Below are positions 59,693-64,000 of a stretch of 64,000 bases of DNA, one piece after another (within the stretch, counting starts at the first letter, position 1; every line of letters begins with the position of its first letter). The notes beneath the pieces were generated by a model. The model was not told the DNA's origin, made no database searches, and saw only the letters and a list, made by a program, of their open reading frames with translations. The stretch is from an uncultured Alphaproteobacteria bacterium. GTDB lineage: Bacteria > Pseudomonadota > Alphaproteobacteria > RF32 > CAG-239. A program made the translations under genes and the position numbers. The stretch is taken from NCBI GenBank assembly GCA_934254585.1, contig CAKQLF010000006.1, positions 1-64,000 on the forward strand, given 5' to 3'.

Positions 59693-61566
59693 CAGTCGTT
59701 AATTCCCATACGGCCGTAGTTTACTTCTACTTTGTAGTCTTTGGCATAGCCGCGCAACAAAGCGTCGGAAAATTCTTGCATCATTTCTGCCTGCAATGCC
59801 TGTTCTAAGAAATCCTTATCGGCTTGCGTCAGAGCTGAAGAATCATCAAAAACATTATTTGTTTCCGCAATCACATAGTCATCGCCATTCGGCAAAACTT
59901 TTGTTTCACCTTTTGTCATTGAGAACAAAGTTTTCATATCATTAAAGTTCAAATCAGCAAAAGTTTCGCCACGAGTAATCGGCATTGTATTAATAACCGG
60001 CAAATTATAACGGGCGGCAACTTCTTTAAGAGAATCACCGGCTTCAATATCGTGGGTAATGTTTTCAACCAATTCTTGAGTAATTGAAACCCGCTCGCTG
60101 TCCTGCCAAAGTTTAGTTATTTTGGTAACAACTTCATTTTCCGGCTGAATATGAGACTCATTAATCTGCTCAACTTCCACCACTAACAAGCCGTCATCAC
60201 CCTCAATTGTTTGACTTACCTCACCGATGTTATAAGAAAAAGCAGCATCAATAACGTCTTTATTTTGTGCTATTTCGGCATATTTCAGATTCTTATTGTC
60301 GGAAGTTCCATCTTCAGCCAAATTCTTAATTTCAATCAAAGAAACGTCAAAATTTTTGGCTATTTCTTGCAATGACACGCCGGACCCGATTTTATCTTCC
60401 AACTGTGTCATCAGCTCATAACTGCCGTCATAAGCGCGTTCTTCTTGAATGGTCTTTTTAATTTGCGCATTTGCCTGTGCACGAGGCATAGAGGTTGCCG
60501 TCTCAACACCGGTAACTTTCAGAATCTGCCAACTTCCGTTAATATCTTTCGGTTCGGAAGTTTGTCCTTCAGCCAAAGAGAAAACAACGGCAGCCAACTC
60601 ATCTGACAAATCAGATTTGGATACAGCTCCCAAATTTGTATCCGTTTCACTTTGTCCGTTTTCTTTTGCCACTTCAATAAAATCGGCTCCCTGATTTAAT
60701 TTGGCGGCTGCAGCCTTAGCTTTTTCTTCATCATCAAACGCCAATTGCAGAACCTCACGTTTTTCAGGCTGTTCATATTCTTCAATATGTTCATTGTAAT
60801 AAGTTTCAATCTCGTCGTCTGACACCTCTATTTTTTGTTCAATAGTTTCTAACGGCAAATATAAAACTTTTATATCACGTTTTTCCGGCACGCGAAATTC
60901 CTCATTAAAATCCTCATAATATTGGTCAAGTTCTTCTTGCGTCGGCTTTCTATCAATTTTGGCATCGGCATTGACAATTTTAATATATTTAAAAGTACGG
61001 CGTTGGCCTAAAACTTTTTGCATTTGTTTTTGCAAAATTTCCGGAACATTAAAGCCGGCGACTTGAGTTTCGACCAAAATTTTTCGACCGATATTACGTT
61101 TGATTTCAGCAACCAAATCCTGTTCGGTCATACCATTGCGGTTCAGATACCATTTATACATTTCGCGATCAAACTTGCCGTTATTCAAAAACTGCGGTGA
61201 TATTTGAATTATTTGACTGACCAAACTATCTGAAACATCAACCTTAAATTTTTGCATAGTGTTTTCTAAAAGCAAATCGTCCAATTTTATTTTGGCCAAT
61301 TCGGCAGAAATTTCAGCTTTGCGGGCTTCAGCTTCTTCCGGTGTTTCGGAATCAAGTTCTTTCAGCTTCGAAAGTTCTTTTTGCAGCAAATAATTAAATT
61401 CGCTCTGGCTAATTTCCAATTTATCAACCTTAATAACCGGCTTATTGCTGTTTGCGGTGTTGATGTATCCGGAAACACCAAATAAAGACATAAAGCTCAA
61501 TGCTGTTATCGTTAAAATTATTTTTGTAAACAGACTATTATGCATTTTTGAAAACGTACTAATCAT
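59692..61566 (-). CDS. ppiD: Periplasmic chaperone PpiD (SurA-like PPIase)
   Basis: An inner-membrane-anchored periplasmic folding factor near the Sec translocon. The 624-residue protein has an N-terminal membrane helix (about 14-33), a SurA_N-type region (about 38-180, with LEISQSEFNYLLQKELS), a parvulin PPIase domain (about 260-370, with FIEVAKENGQSETDTNLGAV and GQTSEPKDINGSWQILKV) and further helices. The parvulin core is reduced, as in other PpiD proteins. It overlaps fmt by one base; tpiA starts divergently 185 bp away. Confidence 0.9.
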   Translation of the reverse strand: MISTFSKMHNSLFTKIILTITALSFMSLFGVSGYINTANSNKPVIKVDKLEISQSEFNYLLQKELSKLKELDSETPEEAEARKAEISAELAKIKLDDLLLENTMQKFKVDVSDSLVSQIIQISPQFLNNGKFDREMYKWYLNRNGMTEQDLVAEIKRNIGRKILVETQVAGFNVPEILQKQMQKVLGQRRTFKYIKIVNADAKIDRKPTQEELDQYYEDFNEEFRVPEKRDIKVLYLPLETIEQKIEVSDDEIETYYNEHIEEYEQPEKREVLQLAFDDEEKAKAAAAKLNQGADFIEVAKENGQSETDTNLGAVSKSDLSDELAAVVFSLAEGQTSEPKDINGSWQILKVTGVETATSMPRAQANAQIKKTIQEERAYDGSYELMTQLEDKIGSGVSLQEIAKNFDVSLIEIKNLAEDGTSDNKNLKYAEIAQNKDVIDAAFSYNIGEVSQTIEGDDGLLVVEVEQINESHIQPENEVVTKITKLWQDSERVSITQELVENITHDIEAGDSLKEVAARYNLPVINTMPITRGETFADLNFNDMKTLFSMTKGETKVLPNGDDYVIAETNNVFDDSSALTQADKDFLEQALQAEMMQEFSDALLRGYAKDYKVEVNYGRMGIND

Positions 61567-61751
61567 TTTTTTCCCTAATCAAAAGTTAATTTTTTGCCCA
61601 TTATAAGAGAATAAAATATTAATGCAATTTTAAAATTAAATTATGCAACAGAATAAAATAGTGTCTAAAACGCTTTTTTTTCTGGAAAAATTTTTTTTAC
61701 TATGTTACAAGATTGGCAGTTTTTAATGAAATTTTGTAGGGGATTTTTAAA

Positions 61752-62513
61752 ATGGCCAGAAAAAAACTGATTGCCGGCAACTGGAAAATGAATTGCCTTT
61801 TAGAGGAAGGAACTCAACTCGCTAAAGGTATTGCCGCTCAAGTAAAAGAAAATAAATTTGATTGCGATTTTTTGATTTGTCCGCCGTTTACTTTGTTGGG
61901 CTTTGTGAAAAAATGTTTGCGAGGAACAAAAATTGCTTTGGGTTCGCAAGACGTTCATTTTGCTGAAAAAGGCGCGCATACCGGCGATATCAGTCCGCTG
62001 ATGCTGACGGATTTGGGTTGTTCTTATGCCATTATCGGCCACTCCGAAAGACGTGTTGACCATTTTGAAAGCAACGAACTTATTCAGAAAAAAGCCGTTG
62101 CCGCTCACGCTGCCGGTTTAAATGTGGTTATTTGCATCGGCGAAACAGGCGAGGAACGTGAACAAGGTAAAACAATTAAAGTTTGCCAAGATGAAATTTT
62201 CGGTTCGGTTCCTGATGACGCCACCGCAAAAAATACCGTTATTGCCTATGAACCGATTTGGGCTATCGGCACAGGTAAAACTCCGACTGCGGCCGATGTT
62301 GAGGAAGTTCACGCCGCTATTCGCAAAGCTTTGGCTAAAAAACTTGGTAAAGCAACCGCCAACAAAATGCGTATCTTATACGGCGGTTCCGTTAAACCGG
62401 CCAACGCTGCCGAGCTTTTGGCTCTGCCTGATGTTGACGGCGCGCTAATCGGCGGTGCAAGCTTAAAAGTTGAAGATTTTATCGGCATTGCTAAAAATGC
62501 CTGCTCCAAATAG
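61752..62513 (+). CDS. tpiA: Triosephosphate isomerase
   Basis: Interconverts dihydroxyacetone phosphate and glyceraldehyde-3-phosphate. The 253-residue TIM barrel has GNWKMN (Asn/Lys active site) at about 10-15, YAIIGHSERR (catalytic His) at about 92-101, the catalytic Glu and phosphate loop YEPIWAIGTGKTP at about 166-178, and YGGSVKPANA at about 209-218. It is followed 17 bp later by secG, a common proteobacterial pairing. Confidence 0.98.
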   Translation: MARKKLIAGNWKMNCLLEEGTQLAKGIAAQVKENKFDCDFLICPPFTLLGFVKKCLRGTKIALGSQDVHFAEKGAHTGDISPLMLTDLGCSYAIIGHSERRVDHFESNELIQKKAVAAHAAGLNVVICIGETGEEREQGKTIKVCQDEIFGSVPDDATAKNTVIAYEPIWAIGTGKTPTAADVEEVHAAIRKALAKKLGKATANKMRILYGGSVKPANAAELLALPDVDGALIGGASLKVEDFIGIAKNACSK

Positions 62514-62530
62514 TTGAAAAGGATAGTTTT

Positions 62531-62881
62531 ATGGGTACAGTATTGTTGGTTTTACAATTGATTGTTGCCATTTTTCTGGTGGTAGTGATTTTAATGCAAC
62601 GTTCTAACGGCGGTGCTTTAAGCGGTCTTGGCGGCGATAGTGGGGTCGGCAGCATCTTGAGCGCAAGGGGCAAAGGTAACATTCTGACCAGAATTACCGC
62701 TATTTTAGCCACCTTGTTTTTTGTATTGAGTATGGCTTTATCCATTTATTACAGCCGAATGGAAGTTAAAACAGGCTCAATTTTAGACAAAGCCTCAGCA
62801 ACGCAAACTCAACAAGTTCCGGCAGAAGCAGAAGCTCCGGCTCAAAATGCAACAGAACCGGAAGTTCCGGTTGCCGAGTAA
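62531..62881 (+). CDS. secG: Preprotein translocase subunit SecG
   Basis: A small accessory subunit of the SecYEG channel. The 116-residue protein has two membrane helices (about 3-22 and 53-75) joined by a Gly-rich loop QRSNGGALSGLGGDSG, the family signature. The C-terminal tail (about 85-116) is Ala/Glu/Pro-rich and disordered, as often seen in alphaproteobacteria. Start has AAAGGA. Confidence 0.95.
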   Translation: MGTVLLVLQLIVAIFLVVVILMQRSNGGALSGLGGDSGVGSILSARGKGNILTRITAILATLFFVLSMALSIYYSRMEVKTGSILDKASATQTQQVPAEAEAPAQNATEPEVPVAE

Positions 62882-62901
62882 CGCTGATGAACTTTTGTTA
62901 A

Positions 62902-62943
62902 CGACATAAGGCACTTTTAATTAAGTGCCTTTGTCGCTTTTTT
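62902..62943 (+). terminator. Terminator between secG and pyrG
   Basis: CGACA-T-AAGGCACTT pairs with AAGTGCCTT-TGTCG around TTAATT, with one bulged T, and ends in CTTTTTTT. Confidence 0.8.
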
Positions 62944-62986
62944 ATTTGAAAAAAAATTACACATAACCTTTTGTAAGGAATAGATA

Positions 62987-64000
62987 ATGTCTGATATAAA
63001 CGTTAATCCGAAATCTAAGTTCATATTTATCACCGGCGGTGTGGTTTCTTCATTGGGCAAAGGCTTGGCCTCTGCCTCTTTAGCGGCAATTTTGCAAGCT
63101 CGCGGCTACAAAGTAAGAATGCGTAAACTTGATCCGTATTTGAACGTTGACCCCGGGACGATGAATCCTTGTCAACACGGAGAAGTTTTTGTAACAGATG
63201 ACGGTACGGAAGCAGATTTGGATTTGGGACACTACGAACGTTTTTCAGGTGTTCCGGCTAAACGCAGCGACAGTATAACTACCGGAAAAATTTATCAACG
63301 AGTTATCGAAAAAGAACGCCGTGGTTTTTATTTGGGCTCCACCATTCAGGTTATTCCGCACGTTACAAATGAAATTAAAGAATTTATTTTATCCGATATT
63401 ACCGACGAAGATTTTGTACTTTGTGAAATTGGCGGCACTGTCGGAGATATTGAAGGACAGCCTTATCTTGAAACAATTCGCCAAGTTGCCTATGAACTGG
63501 GGCGTGAGCACACAATGTTTATACACGTTACACTGCTTCCGTTTATTCCGACCGCCGGCGAATTAAAAACCAAACCGACACAACATTCGGTTAAACAGTT
63601 GCAAGAATACGGGATTCAGCCGGATATGATTTTGTGTCGTACGCAAATGGCAATTCCGGAAAATGAAAAACGTAAATTAGCTTTGTTCTGCAACATTAAA
63701 GAAGAAAACGTTATTACCGCAATGGACGCTTCCAGCATATATCAAGTTCCACTCGCTTATTCAGCCGAAGGTATTGATAAACAAGTCTGCAAACATTTCG
63801 GCCTACCATACGAAAAACCGACAGATTTAAGCAAGTGGCAACACATTGTCGATATTTTAAAATCACCTGAAGGTGAAGTGCGTATTGCCGTGGTCGGTAA
63901 ATATATGATGCTGCTTGAAGCTTATAAATCATTACACGAAGCCTTAATTCACGGCGGTATTGCTAACAAATATAAAGTAAAAATCAAGTGGGTAGATGCT
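62987..64000 (+). CDS. pyrG: CTP synthase (partial, runs off the window end)
   Basis: Makes CTP from UTP with glutamine as nitrogen donor. The first 338 codons are visible; the frame is open to the last base. It has the synthetase-domain start KFIFITGGVVSSLGKGLASA with the P-loop at about 15-25, DPYLNVDPGTMNPCQHGEVF at about 46-65, the GGTVGDIEGQP switch at about 145-155 and TKPTQHSVKQL. The Mg-binding DLGHYERF segment is present. The glutaminase domain begins near residue 305 (EVRIAVVGKY) and lies mostly beyond the window. The start has AAGGA upstream. Confidence 0.97.
   Translation, partial: MSDINVNPKSKFIFITGGVVSSLGKGLASASLAAILQARGYKVRMRKLDPYLNVDPGTMNPCQHGEVFVTDDGTEADLDLGHYERFSGVPAKRSDSITTGKIYQRVIEKERRGFYLGSTIQVIPHVTNEIKEFILSDITDEDFVLCEIGGTVGDIEGQPYLETIRQVAYELGREHTMFIHVTLLPFIPTAGELKTKPTQHSVKQLQEYGIQPDMILCRTQMAIPENEKRKLALFCNIKEENVITAMDASSIYQVPLAYSAEGIDKQVCKHFGLPYEKPTDLSKWQHIVDILKSPEGEVRIAVVGKYMMLLEAYKSLHEALIHGGIANKYKVKIKWVDA

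Overview
The window is about 64 kb from a low-GC (roughly 40 percent by eye), Gram-negative alphaproteobacterium-like chromosome. The evidence is an atpHAGDC operon without Fo genes, a mraY-ftsW-murB-ftsQ-ftsA-ftsZ cluster, Lol and FadL outer-membrane genes, and a CCA-encoding tRNA-Arg(ACG). Gene families and base composition suggest a host-associated, possibly gut or rumen, lineage of the Rhodospirillales-like kind; that placement is inference. No insertion sequence, integrase, rRNA or CRISPR array is visible. Almost all of the window is ordinary chromosome.

Layout. 1-0.6 kb: repeat-rich intergenic DNA. 0.6-6.6 kb (minus): small membrane protein, proS (archaeal/eukaryotic-type), pheT, pheS, rplT, rpmI. 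6.9-9.1 kb: secreted hypothetical and a DUF4143 ATPase with near-identical terminators. 9.1-10.2 kb: pilin-like locus A. 10.3-14.3 kb (minus): GNAT acetyltransferase, a protein with a duplicated glycine-rich membrane block, galE, UDP-glucuronate decarboxylase. 14.8-21.7 kb (minus): condensed division/cell-wall cluster. 21.8-27.6 kb: secreted hypothetical and F1-ATPase operon. 27.7-31.7 kb: repeat-containing hypothetical, a 69-aa NrdD-tail-like protein, and a 647-aa protein with an HNH-nuclease-like motif. 31.8-36.2 kb: clpB, a small gene under a palindromic promoter, CoA-transferase pair. 36.2-37.4 kb: pilin-like locus B. 37.5-44.2 kb: mnmA, ssb, an acyltransferase/acyl-ACP ligase fusion, FadL, prolyl-iminopeptidase-like hydrolase. 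44.2-51.4 kb (minus): PHP phosphatase, patatin, MORN-like protein, ftsB, lolD, lolC, two DUF3137 genes, lemA. 51.5-54.1 kb: three small hypotheticals, then pilin-like locus C. 54.1-58.3 kb: lipoprotein, tRNA-Arg, two class I amidotransferase-like hydrolases, and a small lysis-type cassette (holin-like gene, Rz-like i-spanin, overlapping Rz1-like gene). 58.8-64 kb: fmt, ppiD, tpiA, secG, pyrG (cut by the window end).

The most unusual system is a dispersed family of three pilin-like genes (A, B, C). Each has the same upstream module: a sigma70-type promoter with a 17-bp spacer, a strong Shine-Dalgarno, a start ATG, and within about eight codons an uninterrupted CT dinucleotide tract followed by a conserved stretch of about 30 codons. 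In this assembly the tract is 15, 17 and 15 nt long, so the leader terminates early at all three loci. With a 19-nt (or 13-nt) tract, each leader would read without a stop into the downstream type IV pilin-like domain. This looks like a phase-variable switch set to OFF three times. Palindromic repeat elements that occur as intergenic DNA at the window start also lie inside the open frames of loci A and B, resembling the in-ORF palindromic elements known from Rickettsia.
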